64,000 bases of DNA, taken from DASYLJ01 sp036009625 (GTDB lineage: Bacteria > Desulfobacterota > Binatia > DP-6). Shown one piece after another: positions 28,277 through 40,789 of the stretch. Each line of letters starts with the position of its first letter. Within the stretch, counting starts at the first letter, position 1. The stretch spans positions 19,216 through 83,215 of the forward strand of contig DASYLJ010000136.1 in NCBI GenBank assembly GCA_036009625.1, in the 5' to 3' direction. The position numbers were made by a program, and so were the translations under genes. The notes beneath the pieces were generated by a model. The model was not told where the DNA came from. It did no database searches and was given only the letters and a program-made list of their open reading frames with translations.

Positions 28277-28732
28277 CTAGAGCGCGACGACCCGCTTCAC
28301 CGCCACGCGCAGCGCATCCAGATCGAGCGGCTTCTCGAGCAGCACCGCCCCGAGATCCTTCGCCTCCGCCCGCGTCGCCGGGTCGCCGTAGGCGGTGATC
28401 AGGATCACGGGGGTGGCCCACGTCGTACATCGCAGCGCCGCCAGGACGTCGAGGCCGGTGAGGCCGGGCATGTTGATGTCGGCCACGATGACGCTGAAGA
28501 AGTCGCGTCGTTCGATGGTGGACTCGATCTGATCGAGCAGGTCGACGCCGTCGTGTGCCTCGACCACGTCGTAGCCGGCGCGTCGCAACGTCATGCCCAG
28601 CAGGCGCCGCATGTCGATGTCGTCGTCGGCCACGAGTACCCGGGATTTGTTCGGGGTCGCGGCGATCCGCAGCCGCGTGGGCTCGAACGTTGGGTCCCAG
28701 GTGGCCTGGTAGTCGATGGCGAGCTCGTGCAT
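28277..28732 (-). CDS. Single-domain response regulator
   Basis: This 151-residue protein has a roughly 30-residue N-terminal extension followed by one receiver domain. The acidic pocket Asp36-Asp37-Asp38, phosphoacceptor Asp85 in VIVADINMPG, Thr113 in LITAYGD and Lys134 in LEKP are all present, so it should be phosphorylatable. There is no output domain; it may relay phosphate or bind a partner. The ATG at 28732 has CGGAGG 5 bases upstream. A very good sigma54 promoter (28757-28772) lies directly upstream, and the sigma54 activator gene is the next gene upstream on the same strand. It probably belongs to the phosphorelay of the hybrid kinase at 30253. Confidence 0.88.
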   Translation of the reverse strand: MHELAIDYQATWDPTFEPTRLRIAATPNKSRVLVADDDIDMRRLLGMTLRRAGYDVVEAHDGVDLLDQIESTIERRDFFSVIVADINMPGLTGLDVLAALRCTTWATPVILITAYGDPATRAEAKDLGAVLLEKPLDLDALRVAVKRVVAL

Positions 28733-28756
28733 GTCCACCTCCGCACCGTTCTACGA

Positions 28757-28772
28757 AGCAGGCGCCGTGCCA
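28757..28772 (-). promoter_or_regulatory. Sigma54 (-24/-12) promoter for the response-regulator gene
   Basis: On the minus strand TGGCACG (28772-28766), four bases, then CTGCT (28761-28757) matches the sigma54 consensus TGGCACG-N4-TTGCT at all but one position. The predicted start near 28747 would give a leader of about 15 bases containing the ribosome site. The neighbouring NtrC-like protein is the obvious candidate activator. Confidence 0.7.
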
Positions 28773-28845
28773 CCGGAAAAGCGTTGCCCCGCGGTGCGGC
28801 CGAGCATGGTGCCTGGGGCAGAGCGCCTCGATCGGTACCGGGATG

Positions 28846-28867
28846 GCGGGGCGCCGTGGCGCCCCGC
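28846..28867 (-). terminator. Hairpin after the sigma54-activator gene
   Basis: GCGGGGCGCC (28846-28855) and GGCGCCCCGC (28858-28867) are perfect complements; the effective stem is 9 bp with a 4-base loop. It starts 3 bases past the stop codon of the activator gene and would end the kinase-activator transcript before the response regulator's own promoter. Confidence 0.6.
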
Positions 28868-28870
28868 ACG

Positions 28871-32841
<3,971 letters not shown>

Positions 32842-32858
32842 GCTGCGTCTCCGGAAAG

Positions 32859-32872
32859 GCAAGAGACGTGCC
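32859..32872 (-). promoter_or_regulatory. Sigma54-like promoter for the histidine kinase-activator operon
   Basis: On the minus strand GGCACG (32872-32867), TCTC, TTGC (32862-32859) gives GG-N10-GC with the conserved flanks of the -24/-12 consensus; only the T before GG is replaced by C. It lies just upstream of the kinase gene, implying positive autoregulation by the encoded activator. The short distance to the annotated start codon is a caveat. The rest of the gap 32842-32999 shows nothing recognisable. Confidence 0.5.
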
Positions 32873-32999
32873 GCACCGCGGAGGTACGTGCGGGCGTGGC
32901 GGCATGGGGATATTCGCCCCGTGCGCGGCGGCTGCGGGTGTTACGTCGGTGGCGAGGTGGCGCAGGATTGTCCGCGCCCGATGCGCGAGTGCCGTGCGG

Positions 33000-33383
33000 T
33001 CACAGACGCGGAATCTGGGGAAGATGATCGAAGTGCCGATCCCGCGCGAAGAGGTGCAGCCCGTGCTGAATGGCGAGCGCTGCGGTCCAGAGGTCGTTCG
33101 TCGGGATCGGTGTTCCTTGTGCGCGAAGCTGACGGAAAAGCCGTGCGTATTGGTGGGACGTCTGCTCGTCCGGTTGGAGCACTTCCACGCGCGGGGTCGC
33201 GAGGAAGCGCGTCAGGCTCGCCTCGTTGCGTTCAGCGCGGCTGCCGCAGAGAAAGCCGGCGCGCAACTCGGCCAGAACCACGAATGGGACGTATATCCGC
33301 GGAAGACGGCGTAGGCGTTCGACGACATCGGGATCGGCCCGCGCGAAGTCGACGTATCGATTGGTGTCGATGGCGACCTTCAC
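33000..33383 (-). CDS. vapC: VapC-family PIN-domain toxin
   Basis: This 127-residue protein has the PIN nuclease acidic tetrad: Asp6 (VAIDTNRYVDF), Glu39 (VLAELRAGF), Asp97 (PTNDLWTAALA) and Asp115 (FARDRHF). VapC toxins are Mg-dependent endoribonucleases that cut tRNA or rRNA and stop growth when not bound by antitoxin. The GTG at 33383 overlaps the antitoxin stop codon by four bases (GTGA), the usual translational coupling. Longer starts to 33452 would lie inside the antitoxin gene and add unconserved residues. The RNA target is unknown. Confidence 0.9.
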   Translation of the reverse strand: MKVAIDTNRYVDFARADPDVVERLRRLPRIYVPFVVLAELRAGFLCGSRAERNEASLTRFLATPRVEVLQPDEQTSHQYARLFRQLRAQGTPIPTNDLWTAALAIQHGLHLFARDRHFDHLPQIPRL

Positions 33384-33685
33384 TTCCAGAGCTCCTCGTC
33401 GACACGATCCTGGTCCGCAAGAGCCTGGTCGATCGCTGGATCCTCCTCCCACGCGCCGGCGAGGGCATCGAGGTCGTCGTGGACGACCCAGGCCGTGTCG
33501 CCGCCGGCCTCCCGCACGAGCGCGTCACGAAGCACCTGGTTCAAGCTTCGACCCTCATCCACGGCCTTCCGGCGGAGCACGGTGTCGACCTGCGACGGTA
33601 CGTCGCGAACCGTGTACTGGACCGTGCTGCTCTTTCGCTTCGCCGCCCCGCGTCTCCGGGAGGGCTTCTGTGCCTGCTTCGACAT
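33380..33685 (-). CDS. VapB-type antitoxin
   Basis: This 101-residue protein begins with a basic tail (KPSRRRGAAKRKSS) followed by a ribbon-helix-helix-like segment: beta strand VQYTVRDVP, then two helices with DTVLRRKAVDEGRSLNQVLRDALVREA. The acidic C-terminus (DDLDALAGAWEEDPAIDQALADQD) would wrap and block the PIN toxin. It should bind DNA as a dimer and repress its own operon. The palindrome at 33695-33713 lies 10 bases upstream of the ATG. The domain type is inferred from secondary-structure pattern and context. Confidence 0.87.
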   Translation of the reverse strand: MSKQAQKPSRRRGAAKRKSSTVQYTVRDVPSQVDTVLRRKAVDEGRSLNQVLRDALVREAGGDTAWVVHDDLDALAGAWEEDPAIDQALADQDRVDEELWK

Positions 33686-33691
33686 GCCTGC

Positions 33692-33721
33692 ACCGTAGGC
33701 AGGCAGTGCCTACACGGTCAA
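33692..33721 (-). promoter_or_regulatory. Promoter and palindromic operator of the toxin-antitoxin operon
   Basis: GTAGGCA (33695-33701) and TGCCTAC (33707-33713) form a perfect 7-bp palindrome with a 5-base centre. On the minus strand TTGACC (33721-33716) and TACGGT (33697-33692) lie 18 bases apart as a plausible -35/-10 pair, with the palindrome between them. Antitoxin binding here would exclude RNA polymerase. The transcript may start at or very near the antitoxin ATG. Confidence 0.55.
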
Positions 33722-33746
33722 GCTCGTACGCACAGTCCCCCGGGCC

Positions 33747-34751
33747 TCAGCGCGACGCGTGTTCCTGCGGCGCCGGCGTCAGTGCCATCGGTACGCCCAA
33801 CCCCGCCTTCACCGCGGCCTTCACGCCGGGATCGTTCACCGCGACGCCGAACCGCTTCATCGCCGCCCGCGAGCCCGACGGGATCGCGCTGCCGTAGCGA
33901 TACACGTCGCGATGCGCCTCGACCCACGTACGGTCGTCGCGACGACCCACCTTGACCGGCTGATAGACGAACGCCCCAGGCGTGCCGACGGGGACCAGCG
34001 GGAACAGGTGCTCGACGTCCTCCGGGTAGAGCCGCGCACAGCCGTTGCTGACGTTCATCCCGACGCCCCACGGGATGTTGGTGCCGTGAATGGCGTACGG
34101 CGAGATGCTCAAGTCGAAGCGGTACTTGCCGAGCGGATTGTCGGGGTCGCCGCCGCGGATGGCGCTGCGGTGGTCGCCGCTCTCGCGGATGTGGTCCTGG
34201 CGGATGCGGGGCGGGATGTTCCAGGTCGGGTTCTTCGTCTTGCCGACGACGCGGAACGTCTTGCGCGGCGTGCGTCGGTCGTCGCGCCCGAGGCCGACGG
34301 GGTAGGTGCGCACGATGGTGGTCTTCGGATCGCCCGGCTTCTTCTGGAAGAAGTAGAGACGCATCTCGGGGATGTTCACCACCATCCCGTCGTAGGTGCA
34401 GCACGGCAGCACCCACGTCGTCGGGACCAGGACCGTCTTGCCGACCGGCGGCACCCACTCGTCTACGTCCGGGTTGGCGTCGACCATCTCGTTGAAGCCG
34501 AGATCGAACCAGCGCGCGACGTCCATCAGCGTGTCGCCGTCGCGGATGGTGTAGGTGCGCATCGCGCCGATGACCGAGACCTCGGGCATCTTCCCCGGCG
34601 CCGGCGTGGGGATGGTGTACGTCTCGAGCGGCTTCTTGACGAAGTTCGCTTCGGTGAACGCCGGGACGACGGGAGCCACCGGTGCGACCTTCGGGCGGGC
34701 ACACGCCGTGACCGCCACCAGCACCGCCACCCAGAGACCCGCACGCCGCAT
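33747..34751 (-). CDS. LysM-L,D-transpeptidase lipoprotein (YkuD family)
   Basis: This 334-residue envelope protein has a lipoprotein signal with lipobox VTAC (Cys17). A LysM peptidoglycan-binding repeat follows at about 66-110 (YTIRDGDTLMDVARWFDLGF). A YkuD catalytic domain spans about 120-270, with nucleophile Cys238 in HGTNIPWGVGM...SNGCARLYPEDVE. Such enzymes form 3-3 peptidoglycan cross-links or attach proteins to peptidoglycan. Asn replaces the common His in the SHGC motif, a frequent variant. It is on the same strand as, and just downstream of, the metal-efflux operon with a 32-base gap, but functional linkage is not evident. Confidence 0.9.
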   Translation of the reverse strand: MRRAGLWVAVLVAVTACARPKVAPVAPVVPAFTEANFVKKPLETYTIPTPAPGKMPEVSVIGAMRTYTIRDGDTLMDVARWFDLGFNEMVDANPDVDEWVPPVGKTVLVPTTWVLPCCTYDGMVVNIPEMRLYFFQKKPGDPKTTIVRTYPVGLGRDDRRTPRKTFRVVGKTKNPTWNIPPRIRQDHIRESGDHRSAIRGGDPDNPLGKYRFDLSISPYAIHGTNIPWGVGMNVSNGCARLYPEDVEHLFPLVPVGTPGAFVYQPVKVGRRDDRTWVEAHRDVYRYGSAIPSGSRAAMKRFGVAVNDPGVKAAVKAGLGVPMALTPAPQEHASR

Positions 34752-34783
34752 GCGCGTGCACTATCGCCCCCGGCGGCGATGGG

Positions 34784-37700
34784 TCAACTGGGTTGCTGTC
34801 GCATCTGCCAGCGCTTCGCGAGCAGGAACAGCACCGGGTACACCAGCAGCTCGAGCAGGAAGCTGACGCCGATGCCGCCGATCAGCGGCGCCACCAGCCG
34901 CCGCGTGACGTCGGCGCCGGTACCCGTCGCCCACAGCATCGGCAGCAGGCCGATCATGTCGGTGGCGACGGTCATCGTCTTCGGGCGGATGCGCTGCACC
35001 GCGCCCTCGTGAATGGCGGCGAAGAGATCCTCGGGCGTGCGCATGCGCCCTTCCTCGACGTAGCGGTCGTAGGTCGTGTCGAGGTAGAGCAGCATCACCT
35101 GGCCGGTCTCCGCGTCGACGCCGAGCAGCGCGATGATGCCCACCCAGACGGCGAGGCTCATGTCGTAGCCGAGCAGCCACAGGAACCAGAAGGCGCCGAT
35201 CATGCTGAACGGCACCGCGAGCAGGATGATGCCGACGCGGAGCCAGCTCTGCGTCGCGACGTAGAGCAGCAGCACGATCAACGCCAGCGTGATCGGGATG
35301 ACGACGCGCAGCCGCGCGTTCGCGGCCTCGAGGTACTCGAAGCGTCCCGACCACACGCGCGTGTAGCCCGCCGGCAGCGGCGCCTCCGCCGCCACCACGC
35401 GCTTCGCCTCGCGCACATAGCCGCCGAGATCGCGTCCGGCGATGTCGACATAGATCCACGCCGTCCGCTGTGCGTTCTCGCTGCGGATCATCGGTGGCCC
35501 GGGCGTGATCGTGATCTTCGCGAGCTGGCCCAGCGGCACCGGGCCGCCGGTCTTGGTCGCCACCAGGATCTGGCGTAGCGACGGCACGTCGTCGCGCAGC
35601 TCGCGCGCGTAGCGGACGTTCAACGGGTAGCGCTCGAGGCCCTCCACCGTCGTGGTGACGTTCATGCCGCCGATGGCGGCCTGCACGGTGTCCTGCACGT
35701 CGCCGGTGGTGAGGCCGTAGCGCGCCGCCGCGGCCCGATCGACGTCGACGTCGAGGTAGTAGCCGCCGAACGTGCGCTCGGGATACGCGCTGAGCGTGCC
35801 CGGGACCGCGCGGATCGCGGTCGCGGTGCGCTCGGCGACCTCGCTCAGCGTCTCGAGATCGGGACCCATGATCTTGATGCCGACCGGCGTCTTGATGCCG
35901 GTCGCGAGCATGTTGATGCGATTCTCGATCGGGTACGGCCACGCGTTGGCGACGCCCGGAAACGCCACCGCCTGATTGAGCCCCGGGTGCACGGTGCCGT
36001 CGGCGTCGGTCCAGCCGTACTTGAGCTCGTCCATCGTGATGCGGCGCTCGCGCGGCCACCACGAGCCGACGGTGCGCGTGCGCCACCGTGCCGGATCGGT
36101 CTGGAGCTGGACGACCGTCTCGATCATCGACAGCGGCGCCGGGTCGGTGGCGCTGTCGGCACGGCCGATCTTGCCGTGGACGCTCGCCACCTCCGGGAAC
36201 GTCTTGATGAGCCGATCGGTCTGCTGCAGCAGCTCCTTGCTCTTGGTGACGCTGATGCTCGGGTCGGTGGTCGGCATGTAGAGAAGGTCGCCCTCCTCGA
36301 GCGCCGGCATGAACTCCTCGCCGAGCTGCGACATCGGCCACAGCGCCGACAGACCGAGGACGAGCGTGATGACGAGCGTCGCCGCCGGATGCCGCATGAC
36401 GAGGCGGAACGCCGGATCGTAGAGCCGCATCGAGAAGCGGTTCAGCGGATTGCGCTCCTCCGCCGGGATGCGCCCGCGAACGAGGTAGACCATCAGCACC
36501 GGCACGACGGTGATGCCGAGGACGGCGCCGGCGGCGATCGCGAACGTCTTCGTGTACGCCAGCGGCTTGAAGAGCCGTCCCGACTGATCACCGAGCACGA
36601 AGATGGGCAGGAACGCGACGGTGATGACGAGCAGCGAGAAGAACAGGCTCGGCCCCACCTCCTGCGCCGCCTCGAGCACGACGGCGATCTGTCCGCGCGG
36701 CGGCTCGCCGCGATCGATGCGTTCGCGTTCGCGCTCGAGGTGCTTGTGCGCGTTCTCGATCATGACGACGCCCGAGTCGACCATCACGCCGATCGCGAGC
36801 GACAGTCCGCCGAGGCTCATGATGTTGGCGTTGATGCCCATCACCTGCATCACGAGCAGCGACACCAGCAGGCCGATCGGCAGCACGACGACGGCGACGA
36901 TGGCGCTGCGGACGTGACCGAGGAAGGCGAGACAGATGAACGCCGTCAGCAGCAGCTGCTCGATGACCGCCTCGCGCAGCGTGTCGACGGCGCGCTCGAT
37001 CAGGCCCGAGCGATCGTAGGTGCTCTTGATGAACACGCCCGGCGGCAGTCCGTCCTCCAGCTCGGTGAGCTTGGCCTTGGCGTCGCGGATGACCTGCAGG
37101 GCGTTCTCGCCGTAGCGTGCCACCACGACACCGCCCACCGCCTCGCCGCGGCCGTCGAGCTCGCCGATGCCGCGACGCATCTCGCCGCCGATCTCGAGCG
37201 TGGCGACGTCGCCGAGCATGATGGGGGTGCCGCGCTCGCCGGTGCCGACCACGACGTCGCGCAGATCGTCGAGCCCGCGCAGATAGCCGCGGCTCCGCAC
37301 CATGTACTCGTGCTCGCTCATCTCGACGACCGAGCCGCCGACGTCGGTGTTGCTGCGCTCGATGGCACCGGTGACGTCGGCGAGCGAGAGCCTGTAGGCC
37401 TGCAGACGCTCCGGCTGCAGCACGACCTGGTACTGCCGCACGAACCCGCCGATGGACGCCACCTCGGAGACGCCGCCGACGGCGGTGAGCGGATAGCGCA
37501 GGTACCAGTCCTGCAGGCTGCGCAGCTGCGCCAGGTCCTGGTTCGACGAGACGAGCGGGCTGCTGTCGAGCGGACACGTGCCGGCGGTCTCGAAGCCGCG
37601 CACGCGCGTCAGCATCGCACGACGGTCCTCGGGCGCCGTCTCCGGCGTCGGGTACCAGCGATCCTGCTCGACGTCGTGCCAGATGCCGTGCGGGTGGTCG

Positions 37701-38152
37701 GCGCAGTACCAGCCCGGATAGAGGACGTACTGGTAGACCCAACCGACGCCGGTGGCATCGGGCCCGAGGCGTGGCTGCACGCCGGCGGGCAGGCGGTCGC
37801 GCGCGAAGCTCAGATATTCGAGGACGCGACTGCGTGCCCAGTACGGATCGGTGCCGTCCTCGAACAGCACGTAGACGAACGACAGCTCGAACATGCTGTA
37901 GCCGCGCACGTAGGTGCTGCCGGGCACGGCGAGCATCGCGCTCGCCATCGGGTACGTCACCTGATCGTCGACGACCTGCGGATTCTGGCCGGGGTACTCG
38001 GTGACGACGATCACCTGCACGTCGGACAGATCGGGGATGGCGTCGAGTCGGATCGTCTGCAGGCTCCACAGGCCGAGCCCGAGCAGGATCGCGGTCAGCA
38101 GCAGGACCAGGACGCGGTGGCGCACGGAGAGTGCGATGATGCGCGCGATCAT
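34784..38152 (-). CDS. Heavy-metal efflux RND transporter (CusA/CzcA family) with Cys-bearing insert
   Basis: This 1,122-residue inner-membrane proton-driven pump has about 12 membrane helices in two repeats (TM1 ALSVRHRVLVLLLTAILLGL). It also has the HME signatures DAIPDLSDVQVIVVTEYPGQNP, GWVYQYVL and QLRSLQDWYLRYPL. It should export Cu(I)/Ag(I) or a divalent metal through the adaptor and TolC partner encoded upstream. Residues of about 146-205 form an insert absent from standard CusA. The insert holds GWYCADHPHG (Cys150, two His) and GTCPLDSS (Cys193), possibly an extra metal-capture site. The ATG overlaps the adaptor stop by four bases (ATGA). Confidence 0.92.
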   Translation of the reverse strand: MIARIIALSVRHRVLVLLLTAILLGLGLWSLQTIRLDAIPDLSDVQVIVVTEYPGQNPQVVDDQVTYPMASAMLAVPGSTYVRGYSMFELSFVYVLFEDGTDPYWARSRVLEYLSFARDRLPAGVQPRLGPDATGVGWVYQYVLYPGWYCADHPHGIWHDVEQDRWYPTPETAPEDRRAMLTRVRGFETAGTCPLDSSPLVSSNQDLAQLRSLQDWYLRYPLTAVGGVSEVASIGGFVRQYQVVLQPERLQAYRLSLADVTGAIERSNTDVGGSVVEMSEHEYMVRSRGYLRGLDDLRDVVVGTGERGTPIMLGDVATLEIGGEMRRGIGELDGRGEAVGGVVVARYGENALQVIRDAKAKLTELEDGLPPGVFIKSTYDRSGLIERAVDTLREAVIEQLLLTAFICLAFLGHVRSAIVAVVVLPIGLLVSLLVMQVMGINANIMSLGGLSLAIGVMVDSGVVMIENAHKHLERERERIDRGEPPRGQIAVVLEAAQEVGPSLFFSLLVITVAFLPIFVLGDQSGRLFKPLAYTKTFAIAAGAVLGITVVPVLMVYLVRGRIPAEERNPLNRFSMRLYDPAFRLVMRHPAATLVITLVLGLSALWPMSQLGEEFMPALEEGDLLYMPTTDPSISVTKSKELLQQTDRLIKTFPEVASVHGKIGRADSATDPAPLSMIETVVQLQTDPARWRTRTVGSWWPRERRITMDELKYGWTDADGTVHPGLNQAVAFPGVANAWPYPIENRINMLATGIKTPVGIKIMGPDLETLSEVAERTATAIRAVPGTLSAYPERTFGGYYLDVDVDRAAAARYGLTTGDVQDTVQAAIGGMNVTTTVEGLERYPLNVRYARELRDDVPSLRQILVATKTGGPVPLGQLAKITITPGPPMIRSENAQRTAWIYVDIAGRDLGGYVREAKRVVAAEAPLPAGYTRVWSGRFEYLEAANARLRVVIPITLALIVLLLYVATQSWLRVGIILLAVPFSMIGAFWFLWLLGYDMSLAVWVGIIALLGVDAETGQVMLLYLDTTYDRYVEEGRMRTPEDLFAAIHEGAVQRIRPKTMTVATDMIGLLPMLWATGTGADVTRRLVAPLIGGIGVSFLLELLVYPVLFLLAKRWQMRQQPS

Positions 38153-39375
38153 TTCGGCACCGGCGCCGGATCGAGGTGCTTGCGGATGGCCTCCTGCATG
38201 CGGCTCTCGGCGTCGAGCAGGAACTGACCGCTGACGACGACGGTCTCGCCGGCATGCAGCCCGCCCAGCACCTGCACCATGCCGTCCTCGGCCGCGATGC
38301 CGAGCGTGACGTCGCGCGGCTCGAAGCGACCGCCGTCGCGCGCGAGGAAGACGACCTGGCGCGTGCCGGTGTCGATGACGGCGTCGCGTGGCACGAGCAG
38401 TGCCGACGGCGCGACGTCGGCGGTGATGGTCACGGTGGCGAACATGCCCGGGCGCAGCTCGAGCTGCGGGTTCGGTACCAGGAGGCGGACCATCGCGGTG
38501 CGCGACATCATGTCGACGTGGGGGTGGATGAAGACGACGGTGCCGGTGAAGGTGCGGCCGGGGAGGGCGGTGACGGTGGCGGTGGCCTCCTGCCCGAGTC
38601 GCACCAGCGAGAGCTGCTGCTCGAACACCTGGGCATCGAGCCAGAGCGCGGTGTGGTCGACGATGCGCATCACCTGCTGGCCGGCGGTGACGGACGAGCC
38701 GTCGACGACGTTCTTCACCGTGAGGTGGCCCGTCACCGGGCTGGTGAACGTGATGGTCGGCGGCGGTCGATCGAGCGTGGCGAGGCGGTCGACCTGCGCG
38801 TCGGTGAGGCCGAGCAGCCGGAGCTTCCGTCGCGCCGCGTCCGCCAGCGCGTCGCCGGCGCCGCTGGCGCGTGCCCGTCGCGCGCCGATGAGCTCGCCCA
38901 CGGCGGCTTCCAGTTCGGGACTGTAGAGGTCGAACAGCGGCTGGCCCGCCATCACGTGCATACCCTCGGTGTCGGCGTAGAGGCGCTGGACGTATCCGGA
39001 GACGCGCAGCGTGACGTCGTGCTGGCTCGGCTGCGCCTCTTCGAGCACGCCCGCGGCGCGCACGTGGCTGCGCAGCGGCGCCTCCAGCACGACCGCGGTG
39101 CGCACGCCCATGTTCTGCACGATCACGGGGTCGATGGTGATGCCGTGCTCGTGGTGGTCGCCGCCACCGGCCTTCAGCGGCGTCAGCACCATGCCGCAGA
39201 TGGGGCAGTTGCCGGGATGGTCCTGGATGACCTGCGGATGCATGCCGCACGTCCAGAGCTGCGCCGGCGCCGACGTCTGCTCGTGGGCCGCCGGCGACGG
39301 CAGCATCCCGCGTGCAGCGAATCCGGCGGCGCCGGCGGCGAGCGCGATGGCGACGAGGAGGATCGTGCGCTTCAT
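38149..39375 (-). CDS. RND periplasmic adaptor (CusB type) with N-terminal metal-binding domain
   Basis: This 408-residue membrane-fusion protein has an N-terminal signal anchor and then a heavy-metal-binding domain, WTCGMHPQVIQDHPGNCPICGMVL, with Cys43, Cys57 and Cys60 plus Met/His ligands. The rest has the lipoyl/barrel-sandwich, helical-hairpin and beta-barrel arrangement of CusB-type adaptors (GYVQRLYADTEGMHVMAGQPLFDLYSPELEAA). It links the inner-membrane pump to the outer-membrane channel and probably delivers metal to the pump. It overlaps both neighbours by four bases. The Cys/Met-rich site suggests copper or silver. Confidence 0.92.
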   Translation of the reverse strand: MKRTILLVAIALAAGAAGFAARGMLPSPAAHEQTSAPAQLWTCGMHPQVIQDHPGNCPICGMVLTPLKAGGGDHHEHGITIDPVIVQNMGVRTAVVLEAPLRSHVRAAGVLEEAQPSQHDVTLRVSGYVQRLYADTEGMHVMAGQPLFDLYSPELEAAVGELIGARRARASGAGDALADAARRKLRLLGLTDAQVDRLATLDRPPPTITFTSPVTGHLTVKNVVDGSSVTAGQQVMRIVDHTALWLDAQVFEQQLSLVRLGQEATATVTALPGRTFTGTVVFIHPHVDMMSRTAMVRLLVPNPQLELRPGMFATVTITADVAPSALLVPRDAVIDTGTRQVVFLARDGGRFEPRDVTLGIAAEDGMVQVLGGLHAGETVVVSGQFLLDAESRMQEAIRKHLDPAPVPK

Positions 39376-40712
39376 GACAGCGTCTCCATGTCGACGCCGG
39401 CCAGCGCCTCCAGCTCGGCGAGACGCGTCTCGCGGGCGATGCGGGCCTCCGCGAGCAGCAGCTGGACGTCGACCACCATGCGCTCGGCGGCGACGAGGTC
39501 GGGCATTTTCAGCGTGCCGGCGACGTAGCGGTCGCGCGCCGCCGCCACCGCCTGCGCCGCGATGGGACCGAGACGATCGCGCAGGAACGTCGTCTGTCGC
39601 TCACTCTCGCGCAGCGCCGTGAGCGTCGCGACGAAGCTGGCGGCGCGCTCGTGCCGTGTCTGGCGGGCGGTGGCCTCGGCCCGCTGCAGCATGTGGCGGG
39701 CTTCGCGGATGGCACCCTGGATCATCGGGACGCGCGCCGGCAGCGAGGCCATGAGGCCGGCCACCTGCGACATGCTGCCTTCGAAGCCCGCGAAGGGGTT
39801 GATGTCGGGAATCCACTGCTGCCAGGCGAAGTCGAGCGCGTCGTCACGGCCGGCGACCTCGTGGGCGAGCGCCGCCAGCTCGGGGCTGCGATCCACCGCG
39901 AGCGCCAGGAGCTGCGCGTCGCTCGTGGGCAGCGAGCGCGGGTCGGGGAGGGTGGCGGGCGGCTCGAGAGGCGCGTCGCCGCTGCGTGCGAGCAGGCCGT
40001 TCAGTGTCGCGCGTCGCTGGGGCACCTCGGCTTCGAGACGTCGGAGCGCATCCTCGCCCTGGGCGTAGGCCAGCTCGGCGTCGAGTATCTCGCCCTGCGC
40101 GCTGCCGGCGGCGACGTTCGTCCCGGCGGTGTCGGCGACGATCGTGAGCAACGCGAGCTGCTCGCGCTGCAGCCGCACGCGCTCCGCCGCCAGCACCAGG
40201 TCGAGCCAGGCGGTGAGGACGCGGCGCTGCAGATCGAACTTCGCCATCTCGAAGCTCAGCCCGCTGGCCTGCGCCTCCTCGAAGGCGACGCGACCCGCGG
40301 CCATCACCTTGGTGGGGAACGACAGGTTCTGCATCGGGTCGAACCCGACGCTGATCGTCGTGCGATCCCATCCCTTCAGGTTGCCGCCGGAGAACATGCG
40401 CTCGTAGCCGAGCGACACGTTCGTGTTCGGGTAGGCGGCGGCCTGATCGATGCGATCGAGCGCCGTCCGCCAGTCGAGGTAGGACGCCTCGAGCTCGCCA
40501 TTGGCGAGGAACGCGCGCGTCAGCACCTGCTGCCACGTCGGCGTGAGCGGCAGCTCGGGGAGCGTGCGCTCCGGAAACGGGTGCTCCCATGGCGTGCCGG
40601 CGCGTTCGGCGCGCAGACGTTCCTCGCTGGTGCCGGACGGGGCCAGCACGCAACCAGTGGTCGTGGCGAGCACGAGCGCCATGGCACTCGCGCGGAATAT
40701 GGACGTCGTCAT
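39372..40712 (-). CDS. TolC-family outer-membrane efflux lipoprotein
   Basis: This 446-residue protein has a lipoprotein signal (LATTTGCV lipobox) and two repeated coiled-coil TolC blocks (NGELEASYLDWRTALDRIDQAAAYPN; AAAVAARDRYVAGTLKMPDLVAAERMVVDVQLLLAEARIARETRLAELEAL). It should form the trimeric outer-membrane channel of the efflux complex. Hydrophobic stretches are limited to the signal region. The stop overlaps the adaptor start, making a CusCBA-like operon. The ATG at 40712 follows a GGGAGA site 6 bases upstream. Confidence 0.9.
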   Translation of the reverse strand: MTTSIFRASAMALVLATTTGCVLAPSGTSEERLRAERAGTPWEHPFPERTLPELPLTPTWQQVLTRAFLANGELEASYLDWRTALDRIDQAAAYPNTNVSLGYERMFSGGNLKGWDRTTISVGFDPMQNLSFPTKVMAAGRVAFEEAQASGLSFEMAKFDLQRRVLTAWLDLVLAAERVRLQREQLALLTIVADTAGTNVAAGSAQGEILDAELAYAQGEDALRRLEAEVPQRRATLNGLLARSGDAPLEPPATLPDPRSLPTSDAQLLALAVDRSPELAALAHEVAGRDDALDFAWQQWIPDINPFAGFEGSMSQVAGLMASLPARVPMIQGAIREARHMLQRAEATARQTRHERAASFVATLTALRESERQTTFLRDRLGPIAAQAVAAARDRYVAGTLKMPDLVAAERMVVDVQLLLAEARIARETRLAELEALAGVDMETLS

Positions 40713-40789
40713 CGGGTCTCCCTGGGCGCGCGCACGAGCGCACGCGATGGACCGCGCCGTTCAGGCGGGTCGGTGCGTGGGAGACGCGA

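Noticed and set aside
34784..39250. A 1,488-codon frame extending the RND pump upstream
   Set aside because: The extra N-terminal part is antisense-like Arg/His-rich sequence overlapping the adaptor gene in another frame. The pump starts at the ATG 38152 with its first membrane helix.
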